This document shows positions 54,223 through 64,000 of a stretch of DNA of 64,000 bases, one piece after another. Under the pieces are notes generated by a model, which saw nothing but the letters and a program-made list of their open reading frames with translations, was not told the DNA's origin and made no database searches. The stretch is taken from assembly GCA_964036155.1 (NCBI GenBank), contig OZ038422.1, positions 80,375,201-80,439,200 of the forward strand. Direction: 5' to 3'. The DNA is from Diploscapter coronatus. Taxonomy: Eukaryota; Nematoda; Chromadorea; Rhabditida; Rhabditidae. Each line of letters opens with the position of its first letter. The first letter of the stretch is position 1. Position numbers and translations under genes: made by a program.

Positions 54223-57200
54223 ATGAGTTCGAGTTCGGGCTCCAACCGCAGCAAGAGCAATTCAACTGTGTCTCCAAGCACTCTGCCGCACACCAATTCA
54301 TTGACATCTGTGCATCATGCTAGTGCAAGTCCCAAAACGAGGGTCTACAACAAGATTCACGAGATGGACTTCACGAAAATGTTCATGGCCATGGAGAAAG
54401 GACACAAGGTTGATTGATTTTCACCACCAAATTTGTCAGGGTGATGGTTTTTGCAGGTCTGCAAGCTGAATGTCAACAAGCGATGGGATCCTGCTTACAA
54501 ACATTTGATGCTTCACAAAGAGTCAAGGCAATTATTTCTAACCAAGCTCGAGCAAACCGCAGTCAGGTAAAAATCACATTCTGCCAATTTCCAATCTTGT
54601 GGCTTCTAGTTTTCTTTTCGATTTTGCTGGTTCACACTTTCCTAAGCGCTGGGAGGCTTATCATTTTTCTATCATTATCAGTTTCGAGAGAGCTTGAGGC
54701 TTTATCATTTTATCATTTGCCTGCATCTCAAACTTTGACATTTCCAACTCAAACTTTGCTGTAAAGACGTGCGCACAGACAACAACCGCAGGCATATGTT
54801 AGACATAATTCAGGACTAATCGCGTAAATGCGTGCCAAAATCTCCATCATGCCATTTTCGAGATGTGAAAAAGTGAACTATCGATAAACTGTTTGACATT
54901 AAGATTAACGTTGCTTGCAAAAGTTTCGATGAGATTTGAAATCTAGATCCCGTCCAAATGTGCTCGACATTCGGCATGTTCGCGAAGTGCAGACATTGGA
55001 CTACAAGCTGAACACTATCAAGATCCAGGACAAATGGAAGAAGGACAAGGAAATTCAGAACTTCGAGCCTTTGAAGATACTCGTTATTTCTTACGGAGTA
55101 GGCTTCACGCTGAATAACTGGATCTTGTTATGTAAGCAGAATATTAATTTAGTGGCCCATAAGTATAGAACAATGCATGATATTTGATGCGTGTTGTTCG
55201 TCCACTCATCCTGTACCGATAAGGATGAAATTTATGATAAAACCCTCAAGATGCATCAAAGAAAAATAGTTCGATAAATCTCATTCACATTTCGCCAATG
55301 AAAGTTGATCACTAAGGGACATCGAATATCACGCATTATTCCAACCTTTCGTGAACCACAACTTTTCCTTCAAGATGTAAACTTTTAGTCGAAACGGTCG
55401 AAGCATGTCGCCTCTGGTCGCAAGGGGTTCACAACCTGATGCTCGAAACCCGCGACCGAGATACTTCATCACATCCTCAGAGAGTCGAGCGATTCATCCA
55501 CAAGCAATTCATGGCAATCGCTGGACCAAATGACACGTAAAAATAGCATAATTTCAAAGCTATCGAGTTAATTTAGTGTGGCCCGAAAACATATGAAACC
55601 ATTCGTCCAAACTTCGCTGCAATTCAAAGTCCAGTCGAAGCAGCTTCAGGAAGTAACCGAGGACGACATGACTTTGTCACAATTTTCCAAGGCAACAAGA
55701 CAGTTGATTCATATTCCTCAGGTATTCGTGTCTGGAGTAATCTAATGGATTCAAAATTATAGCTCTTCACCACCCTCTTCTCAGATCTCATGAAGGAAGA
55801 CACCAAAAATGACGAGAACAAGAATGACCCGAATGGAAAGATCACTTTCGACAAATTCGTTCTCTTCTTGAAGAATAAGCAATGCGATGAAATGGCCACG
55901 AATAAGCACCGAGTGTCCGAGTTCTTGCAGAGGTATTTTTCTGGCTCAATTATGATAACGCGATTTCCTATCTTAGATACTTGCCTCAAGAAATTAGCCA
56001 TATAGATCCAGAGCCTTCGATGTCCATTATGGAGGTATGGAATTAACGAAATTACGACAATCATCGTTTAAATTGAGTTCTGCGACTTCCTCTTCTCCCG
56101 AGAGAATTCATTATGGGACATTATGAACGAGAAAGTCACCCACGATATGACCAGGCCTCTGTCGCATTATTGGATTGCTAGCAGTCATAATACGTATGAG
56201 GAAAATGAACAAAATTTAGAAGGTATGGCTAATTTCAGGTACCTAACTGGCGATCAACTTCGCTCTGAATCATCCCTGGACTCGTACGCACAGGCACTTC
56301 TCATGGGATGTAGATGTATCGAATTAGATTGCTGGGATGGACAGAAGAAACCAAACTCCAATGAGTTCTACGATATCGTCATCTACCACGGATACACGAT
56401 GACGAGTAAATTGCTCCTCAGAGATGTCTTGTATACGATCAAGCACTACGCATTCATCACTAGCGAGTAAGGAATTACCGTCAAAGACCGATTACTTAAG
56501 AAGAAGTAAATGACACTGACTTTTGATACGTGGAAACTAGGACATTATTTGCAGCAGATTTTACGCTATTGCATCGATTTGAAGAATACATTTGACGATA
56601 TTTTTAAAATACTCGAGGCACACTTTACATGCTCGAATTTGTGCATCATCTATTTCGCTTCAAATTATTGGCCATTGGAAATATTGCGAGAGCAAAATAT
56701 TGAAACCAAACGCAAATTTTAACACGAGATGTTAACTAAATTCCATTAATGCATAATTCTGAAATCTGTAAAACATGCTAGAGACTCCGAAGCCTATAAA
56801 TCGCCCAAATTTCAGAAAATTCGCTTATTGCTTTTTACTTCAGTTCAAAAATGTTTGATTCCAAACTTTGCACGCCACTGAATACAGAATTTAAAAATGA
56901 GCAAATTTCAAGGTATCCCGTAATTCTCTCGATTGAAGACAATTGTTCCGTGCCAGCACAGCGACTTCTTGCCCAGGAAATGAAAGAGATTCTGGGAGAA
57001 TATCTTCTTATAACTCCAGTAAGTCGAAATATCTTTTGAAAGGGGAAAGTACGCATTTAGGTGAGTCGCGATGAGACCCAATTGCCATCTCCTGCAGCCA
57101 TGAAGAAGAAGATCATTCTGAAGCACAAAAAGTTGCCTATCGAGAGTGACAACTTGGCTGTGGTTGTGACGAGCAACGATGACTTCCAAGACACTGACAT

Positions 57201-60200
57201 TTTGGCGAGGGACTGCATTCGGAAAGGAATCCTACAGCTGAAGGACAGTACTAGTCATGTAGGACTAACTTGGCGAACTTGAAAGCAATAGTCCTTCAGG
57301 AATGGATGTCCCACGTGTTCGTCCTCTTCCCAGATCGACTCTGCTACTTGCTTGAACCTTGCACTACAGACGAGGCTTCTCTCAAGGATGACTCCCTCAG
57401 CATGCTCGGCGAAGATGACAAAGAGGAAGAGTCGCCAACGGGTTTTGGAGTTCGACCAGAGGAAATGCATATCACTGAAGAATGGTTCCATGGAAAGTGC
57501 GGCAGAGAGGTTGGTTAAATTTGAGAATTTCAGATTAATGTTGAGATTTAGGACGCCAAGAAGCGGATCGAAGAACACAAGGACAAGGGTGATGGTCTGT
57601 TCATGATTCGGGACTCGAATCTCTTCATCGGAGACTATTCCTTGTCGATCCTCCATAACGGCAGAGTCCATCACGTTCGCATTCGATCAAAGATTATCGA
57701 CAGTAGGCAGAAAAACCTAAAACATTCACTGAGAATTGCGATTTATAGAGGAAAAGAAGTACTATTTCCTGGACAACAAAGTCTGCGATACGCTCTATGA
57801 ATTGGTTTCCTACTACACGCGTCACTACCTCAGCACTTCCGACTTCAAAATGGTCCTGACGACTCCCTGTCCTCAGCCTCAGCCGCATCTCAACCAGCCA
57901 TGGTTCTCAGCGACTGCAGACAAGAAGAAGGCGGAAGAGCTGTTGAACCGAGTCACCGAAGATGGTGCCTTTCTCGTCAGAACTTCGTCCAGCGATAAGA
58001 ACGTCTTTGTACTGTCGCTCAGGTACGAAGGGTTTCAATAAATTCAACGATCTTTGATTACAATGCATTGGAAAGTTCGAAACGCAAAAGTACAAAAGAA
58101 CGGTGGTGATATAAGTAGATGTGCTAGTTCGTGCGAAGAGAATCTTCCTTTGCTCTAAAATGACTGGCTAATTTGCTAGATTACTCTCCTCTCAAGCTGA
58201 AGAGATTTTTGGGAGTTTGTCCTTACCAGCAATGATTGTTTTCTTTGCTCGCATCCGACTACTTTAAGTTTTTAAATTGTTTACATCGAAATGATAAAAT
58301 TAGTTATCTTTTATGGAATTACAGTAAATAAACGTGACGAATTAGTCATAAAATGGACAAAAACGATCACTTGCGAGCAAGAAAATTCGCCAGAACTCTT
58401 AATTTCGAAGAGTAATTTGAGACTAAAAAGTATCCTATTCTTGTCCTGTCACATCTCCTTATCAGCGTTCTTCGTTTCTTCAAGTGATTGAACTTTCCAA
58501 GTTACTGATCTTCTAAGCAACTAAAATTCGCAAGTTTTCAAGAAAGCTATTTTTTCTTATAGAGTCGATGGTGAGTTCTGGCACTATCGCCTGAAGAGAG
58601 ACGGCCGGATATTCGTCGTCAATCAGACCGTCTTCGAGAACCTCAACCAGATTGTCGACTACTACAGCTCGAGAGAGTTCGTCAGAGGCATCAGCTTGCG
58701 GTTCCCGGTGAATGAACGCGACGTCAACCAGTACACCTCTGGAGAAATGAGCGAAGCAGCCCCTGGATGCTATATGGACTTGAAGGACCTCGACAAAGAA
58801 GTCCAAGCTCGAGCTCTCAAGCCATATCGAGGAACGGTCGACGATGATCTGTCTTTCCCAGCAAATGCCATAATTACTGTCTTGAGGAAGGAAGAAGGAC
58901 TATGGAGAGGTTGTTCAAATCCATGCGTTAAAGCGTTTATTGACAAATTTAGGTCGTTATGGCAGTGCGACTGGATGGTTCCCTTCTGCATATGTTCAAG
59001 AAGTTCTACCCGAAAAATCGACTAACTCCGGTGACGGTAAAACGCTTCTCGAAAACTTTCCGAATTTACTGAAAATTTAGATAACAACAGCTACAACACG
59101 ATTGAACTGGCCGGTACTTTGATCGAGAGGACCACCGACGGTGACAAGCCGTTCGCCATCAAGATCAGCCAAAGTGGTCAGCATTGGACGGGACAACAGT
59201 GGATTTTGGCAGCAAATTGTAGGAATATGCTAATTCCAAAAGTCGCTAAAAGATTCATTTTCAGCCATTGAAGAAGCTGATGACTGGCAGAACCAACTCC
59301 TCGATCTCACCAGAGCCGTCAATGACAAGATCAGCATTTTGCGAACTAAAGAAAAGGAGAAGAGAATTGCTGCTGAGTTGTCCAACCTCGTTGTCTACTG
59401 TCAGGCTGTTCCATTCGATCCAGCGCATGTCAACAGCGGTCCGTTTTACGAAATGTGTTCTTTCGTTGAGAACAAGTTGGAGAAGCTCATCGATAAGGGC
59501 CTGCTCCAGTTCAATATTCGCCAGCTGTCTCGAGTATACCCGAACGGATCCCGATTTTCTTCGTCCAACTACAACCCAAACCCAATGTGGAGTGCAGGAT
59601 GTCATATGGTAGGAGAGCTTGGAAGAAAAGAATAATGAAATGGTGATTTGCAGGTGGCTCTCAACTACCAAACGGGTGACAAATCCATGCAGTTGAACCA
59701 AGGGAAATTCATGGCTAATGGAAAGTGCGGCTACGTCCTTAAGCCACACTACATGCTTGAAGAACACTTCGATCCTTCACAAGCTCAAAGAGTAGCAAAT
59801 TGAAGAGAGCGTTTTAATCATCAAATAAATCCTAGATAAATAGCTCTTGCCCGATCCGTCTGCACGTTCAAGTTATTGCTGGCAGACATTTGTCTAGAAA
59901 GGACCACAATAAAGGCATCTGCTCGCCTATGGTAGAGGTGGAAATCATCGGATTGCCTTGTGATGAGAAGAGCTTCAAAACCAGAGCAATCGGTAAACAC
60001 ATCTATGAAAAAGGAAAGTGGGGATCAAGGAAATTTAGCCTCAAATGGCCTGAACCCAGTTTGGAACCAGACTTTCGTCTTCGACATTCACTGCCCTGAG
60101 TTGGCATTGCTGAGGTTCCACGTGGAGGACGGCGATTTCGTCGGTCAAAAGACTGACCCATTCATCGGACAAGTGGTGTATCCATTAGATTCCATTCGAT

Positions 60201-61281
60201 GCGGTATTTATCTAAGGTCTTGATGTTATACGCTGAGTAATTTTAGGCTTCCGCTCCGTGCCACTGAAGAACCAGTCCAGCGAAGAGACTGAACTATCTT
60301 CCTTGCTCGTGGACGTCCAAATGTACACATTGGATCAGCAGCAATTGATTAAATCGGCTTGCCATGTGCTGCAGGTAAACCAATCTGCCATTCTGAATAA
60401 GAAATGCTTGGGAGATGCTATTTTCTTCGATCTCTGATGATATTATTTTTCCAACTTATTGGAGAATGCAATTCTCGCCTTCCCTCAGCATTTATGGACT
60501 AAGTTTTATGACTGTCAGAGAATAGTTTCGGATATAGTCGGAGATGGCTATTACTACAATCAATCTTTCTTACTTTCGATCTTACTTTATATTTCGAACA
60601 TTTAGGTTTTTCATCTCGCTACAGAAAGCCTTTCCGAGTCGCAAAACTTGATTCAGTCGTTTACACATAAGGGTCACAAATGCTGACCTGTTTTCTAAAA
60701 CGATTGAGGCACTTTCAAGTCAAAAAAGTCGAAAGATTCATTTATCACTTCCTATGTATATATATATATATTTTTTTTTAAATCTAAGATTAAAGGATCA
60801 TTTTGACTACGGTTTCAAAAATCTCCAATTCCTCTCCTTAGCGTCTTTGATTTTTACATAAAGAACGAAGTTAGTTGAGACTTTTTTCTAGGCAACTCGT
60901 CTTGCTCGTATCTATGCCCAACGGAAGACAACTGGGAACATGGAAGCAACCACCGTCAAAGAGATTGTCGCTGCAAGGATGAGATCGACCGAAAGTGCGT
61001 CTATCGACTCGTCGAACTCGGCGCCGGCTACCACACCGACAACCCCAATGTCAGCACCAGTTTCTCTAGATAGAAAGTCATCGGCTTTGAAAAGTCAAGA
61101 CTCGATTGAGAGCACAGAGTAAGAACTCTGAAAATTGGCAAAAAAAAAATCGTGAAAAATGTTTAGCAGTGGGTCCTTGCCTTCGAATGGCGCTGGAAGT
61201 ATGTCGAAAAAGAAGAGTACCTGGTTGAAACGAGTCAAGAATCCCTTCAGATCGAAGGAAAGCAGGAGCGAACATGATTGA
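54223..61281 (+). CDS. plc-3: Phospholipase C-gamma
   Basis: This cytoplasmic enzyme hydrolyses PIP2 to IP3 and diacylglycerol downstream of tyrosine kinases. Twenty-four exons join in frame: 54223-54408, 54457-54566, 54947-55131, 55389-55536, 55577-55721, 55763-55932, 55977-56034, 56078-56193, 56239-56466, 56913-57018, 57061-57258, 57300-57509, 57552-57702, 57749-58022, 58563-58909, 58953-59036, 59081-59218, 59265-59608, 59654-59791, 59836-59992, 60039-60203, 60247-60374, 60892-61118 and 61167-61281, giving 1375 aa. Order: PH, EF-hand region, X box (His371 in ASSHNTY; E401/D403 in CIELDCWDG; His423), split PH, two SH2 (FMIRDS at the first, FLVRTS at the second), SH3, split PH, Y box (about 1005-1110), C2, and a Ser/Thr-rich then basic tail. 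Tyr832 in APGCYMDL sits between SH2 and SH3, like the activating Tyr783 of human PLCG1. A MITE occupies part of the intron 56467-56912. Symbol by family with C. elegans plc-3. Confidence 0.95.
56474..56690. mobile_element. Mariner-like MITE, copy B, in a PLC-gamma intron
   Basis: This sequence aligns with copy A in the same orientation, sharing AAATGACACT, ACTTTTGA and GGCACACTTTACAT-type interior blocks. Its terminal regions are diverged inverted repeats (GACCGATTACTT on the left; CAAATTATTGGCCATTGG on the right, reversed complement of the left type). It begins about 7 nt after the 5' splice site of the intron. The ends are too decayed to show a clear TA duplication. Confidence 0.65.
60759..60778. 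repeat. TA-repeat and T-run in a PLC-gamma intron
   Basis: A short (TA)n tract followed by T residues lies in the intron before exon 23 of PLC-gamma. It is simple sequence only. Confidence 0.7.
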
Positions 61282-62136
61282 TTTTCTCGTCTTCATTCAT
61301 CACATTAGAAATGCGTATTTTGTTATTTCCTTACAAATATTTATTTGCTACTTCGAAACTCTAGTCAGGTTGTGCCGTTTTCAGTTGTATGAGTTCTCTG
61401 TCTCTTTCCAAAGCGGGCCCCAAATATCATTCGATTTATTTTTACTTACAAATATCACGAATTTTTACTGAGTTAGTGAAACTATGCAATTTTCTATAAT
61501 TTTAGCTTTACAGTATGTAATTTTGTTGAAGTTAATAGAGAAATTTGCGAACCGAATAAATTACTTTAAGAGGGTACGATGATGGAGAAAAAGCGTGACA
61601 CTTTTGCCACATACATCGGTCGAAGCAGGTTCGGTTTTCGTGCCCTGAAGTTGACAAGGCCATGCCTTATAGCCGAAAAAGGAATGATATATGACAAATA
61701 TATAAGGCCAGACATAAGACTTCTGCAGCAAGCGAAATGACATAACGTTCTGATTTTTATAGATTGTGACTGATATCGATTGTTTCGACTACAGTTTTTG
61801 CGATGAAGTTTCTCGAATTCAACTGTATTAACTACTAATAAGTAGTTGGTAAAACTCGTCTGCGATCTTCGAACATAGGCAGTTATTCATTTCGCCTTCC
61901 TTCTCCGTAAACTTTCACTCGTTCAATTGTCTTTATCTTTGTGTCTGACTATCTTCCACAATCGCATTTTGAAGTTTCGAATTCTTTTGCAACAAATTGC
62001 CAAAGTAGCACTCAAAACATCTTTTTTCCACAAGTTCTCCAAAATAGAAAACACCCAAGTTTATATCATAACCTTTCGTATGCCTGTTTCCGTCGTTGCA
62101 TTTTTAATAAACTTGAGTCTAATTTAGGTTCAAATC
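61282..62136. other. Intergenic region after PLC-gamma
   Basis: This stretch holds the PLC-gamma 3' UTR, with AATAAA at about 61555. No gene is supported in the remaining 570 bp. TAATTTAG at 62121-62128 just before the next start codon could be a trans-splice acceptor. Confidence 0.55.
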
Positions 62137-63142
62137 ATGGAATCACTATTGATTGTAGTTTTATTCCTAGTCATCATCCAAATAAGCGCTGTGGATTTGC
62201 AATCCGGCGAAGCAAAGTAGGTGAGACACTTATCAAACATCATCTAACTTCAAACTATCAAACTTGCCAGGAACTTACAAAAACGGGATGAAGAAAACGA
62301 AAGAGATAAGGTGGGATATTTTGTGTTTCAAAAGTTGAAAATAAACCAGTTAGGCTGCTTGCCGAGAGCTTCGAGATGAATACGTTCGTGTTTGCGCGAT
62401 GCAAGCCCAGCACAAGCGAGAGGGCGACAAAGAGTACGAATTCTGCCAAGCTTTCGAAAACATTTGCTTCAACATTCCAAAGAGTGAACCAGATCAGGAT
62501 ACGATGCCGTAAATTTCTATCACTGGCTTCTCTTTGAAAAATAATTTGTTCCCAGGAAGGCACTTTTGAAGGAGCTCAAGCCAATGGGACAAGGCCAGGA
62601 TGATGGCTCGAAGGAAAAGGACGAGAAGGAGCTTGGAATAGTGTCACCAACGAGACTGTAAATATCGTTATTTTTTACCTTTTCAAAGATTTTTTTCTTA
62701 GACCCGTCAATTCTCGCAAGAAGAAGATCAACTTCGCTAGATTTTGCGCAGACTTCAAAAACCGCTATCTCTATGTATGCCCTGACCCATTCAGATTTGG
62801 GCAAAAAGTGAATTATAGAAGAAAGATGAGATAAATGTAGTTTTTCATTCTCAGGCAGTCGTGTTCTGCCCAATCTACTCTGAAAAGTGCCATGTTCCAC
62901 TTCCCGATAGGCCAGTCCTGCCTCAGACGTCCGCAGGCAAGAACAAGGGGCCTAGAAGGACGATGATCGAGAAAATGTGCACGACCTACCGGTTAGAAGA
63001 GAATCAATTTGACGAAGTTCATTTGGTGAAATTCAGAGGCTTTGCCGAAAGATATTGCAACAACCCATTCTTGACCTCACAAACTCAGTACCGAAATGCA
63101 TGCGATAAATACTGGAGGTTCTGCGGACACCGTCGAGGCTGA
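62137..63142 (+). CDS. Cysteine-rich secreted protein with three related segments
   Basis: Six exons join in frame: 62137-62216, 62271-62310, 62354-62508, 62556-62657, 62702-62807 and 62855-63142, giving 256 aa. The first 19 residues (MESLLIVVLFLVIIQISAV) are a signal peptide. Three segments share a Cys/aromatic pattern: ACRELRDEYVRVC with EFCQAFENIC; RFCADFKNRYLYVC with VFCPIYSEKC; and RYCNNPF with NACDKYWRFC. Between the first two is a Lys/Glu-rich linker (KEKDEKELG). The even spacing suggests disulphide-bonded repeats in an extracellular protein. I do not recognise the family; it may be nematode-restricted. The stop codon is followed four bases later by a MITE, so the 3' UTR is largely transposon-derived. 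AATAAA at 63553 is a plausible poly(A) signal. Confidence 0.75.
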
Positions 63143-63146
63143 AGTA

Positions 63147-63351
63147 TTGTGAATGGCCGATAACTTGAGACGAAATAAGTGATGCATAAACTCGAATATG
63201 CATTTATGTGCATTGCGTAATATCAACTAGTCGTCAAAGTCAATACTCGGAATCGATGAATTTTCGTCTGTTCGTTTGCAAACGACGTGTTAATTTCCAT
63301 CATCAAAGTTTCGCCGCTTTTATTTTGTCTCAAATAAACGGTCATTGGCAA
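63147..63351. mobile_element. Mariner-like MITE, copy C, in a 3' UTR
   Basis: This 205-bp element has inverted termini (left TTGTGAATGGCCGATAACTT, right reversed TTGCCAATGACCGTTTATTT) followed on each side by GAGAC. It is flanked by TA at 63145-63146 and 63352-63353. Its interior matches copy A in inverse orientation (TAGTCGTCAAAGTCA). It starts four bases after the stop codon of the secreted-protein gene. Confidence 0.8.
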
Positions 63352-64000
63352 TATAAGTGTTCTTGTGAAGTAGACTTATCCAAGATTTACCCTATTTTAC
63401 TCCAGTTTCCGATTCTAGCTATTTTTGTTCTGTTCACTTTAAATTTGAAAAATCTACCCGTTTCACGAAGTCATCTTGTCATAAAATAGTGAATCCTGGA
63501 AAAGCCTGATGAAAATCTATAAATCCATTTGTCTTATTCCATATCTGTACATAATAAAATTTTTATTATTGTGTTTGTTATTAGATTGATTCATAGAGAT
63601 TTCGCTTGAAGATGAGCTATAAAAGTAGCTCTACAGATGGATTTGATTCTTAGATAGTTAAATTATTTTTGAATCACTTATTCAAGAACTGATTTTGGTC
63701 TGATTTGAAGAAAGGCATAAGTAGAAATTTGATAGAAATCTTAAAAGAAAAAAAAAAACGTCAACAACAATTATTAAAATAGGGGTGTTGATTTAGAAGA
63801 ACATTTTGCACTTAGAGAATCGACACTCCCGATTAAACATTTGAAGACATAAGAAGTGAAGCATGTGCGGAAGAATTAAAAAGGTAATCGGTAGAAAGAT
63901 TTTCAATGATAGGTAAAAGTTGTTCGCGGAGATTCGAAGGATAGTGAATTCACGCAGATTCGATAGATGCTGATAGTGAGAAAATGAGGAAAAGAGTCGC
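63352..64000. other. Right flank, no gene seen
   Basis: After the poly(A) signal of the secreted-protein gene (AATAAA, 63553-63558) I see only AT-rich sequence with no supported exon. The window may end inside an intergenic region. Confidence 0.5.

Noticed and set aside
57352..57606. 84-codon alternative frame in the PLC-gamma X-Y linker
   Set aside because: It is a shadow of the PLC-gamma exons, which carry the SH2 domain in the other frame.

Overview
This window is nuclear DNA from a nematode, most likely a rhabditid-type worm. The AT-rich sequence carries many short introns (several of 42-60 nt), most ending in TTTTCAG or TTTNAG. Genes are compact and on both strands. TTTCAG-type acceptors just upstream of some start codons look like trans-splice sites. 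Every large protein is a recognisable metazoan family with a plausible C. elegans counterpart. I could not fix the species. The exon models were built by hand from splice sites and reading frame, and all the multi-exon models below stay in frame from start to stop.

Layout, left to right: (1) 870-3591, minus: a MAPKAP kinase 2-like kinase (552 aa). (2) 3.6-9.1 kb: a gene-free stretch with a triple hairpin, a 0.74-kb foldback with nested insertions, and a hAT-like MITE in the promoter of the next gene. (3) 9107-13231, plus: CDC16/APC6 of the anaphase-promoting complex (18 exons, 658 aa). (4) 14437-19661, minus: an atypical SLC2-type MFS transporter (512 aa). (5) 22485-23716, plus: an F-box/kelch protein (312 aa). 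(6) 24705-25392, plus: an 80-aa single-pass membrane protein. (7) 26742-35145, minus: the JUN bZIP factor (326 aa) with a 4-kb intron. (8) 38319-40846, minus: a TMEM53/DUF829 protein. (9) 41340-45074, plus: a MYST acetyltransferase with tandem PHD fingers (KAT6-like, 700 aa), followed about 100 nt past its poly(A) signal by (10) 45386-48268, an F-box/WD40 protein, which looks like a nematode operon. (11) 49498-49896: a doubtful lysine-rich ORF. (12) 49977-51730, minus: a secreted protein of unknown family. (13) 54223-61281, plus: phospholipase C-gamma (24 exons, 1375 aa). (14) 62137-63142, plus: a cysteine-rich secreted protein.

The genes are mostly unrelated cellular functions (signalling, cell cycle, chromatin, ubiquitin ligase adaptors, transport), so this is ordinary euchromatic gene space, not a dedicated cluster. 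The most interesting signals are: eight AP-1 sites (TGAGTCA/TGACTCA) plus one perfect TGACGTCA concentrated in and just upstream of the jun gene, against two AP-1 sites seen elsewhere; a family of about 200-bp mariner-like MITEs, one beginning seven bases inside a PLC-gamma intron and one beginning four bases after a stop codon; a hAT-like MITE with a perfect 8-bp target duplication upstream of CDC16; and altered signature residues in the MK2-like kinase, the JUN zipper and the SLC2-like transporter.
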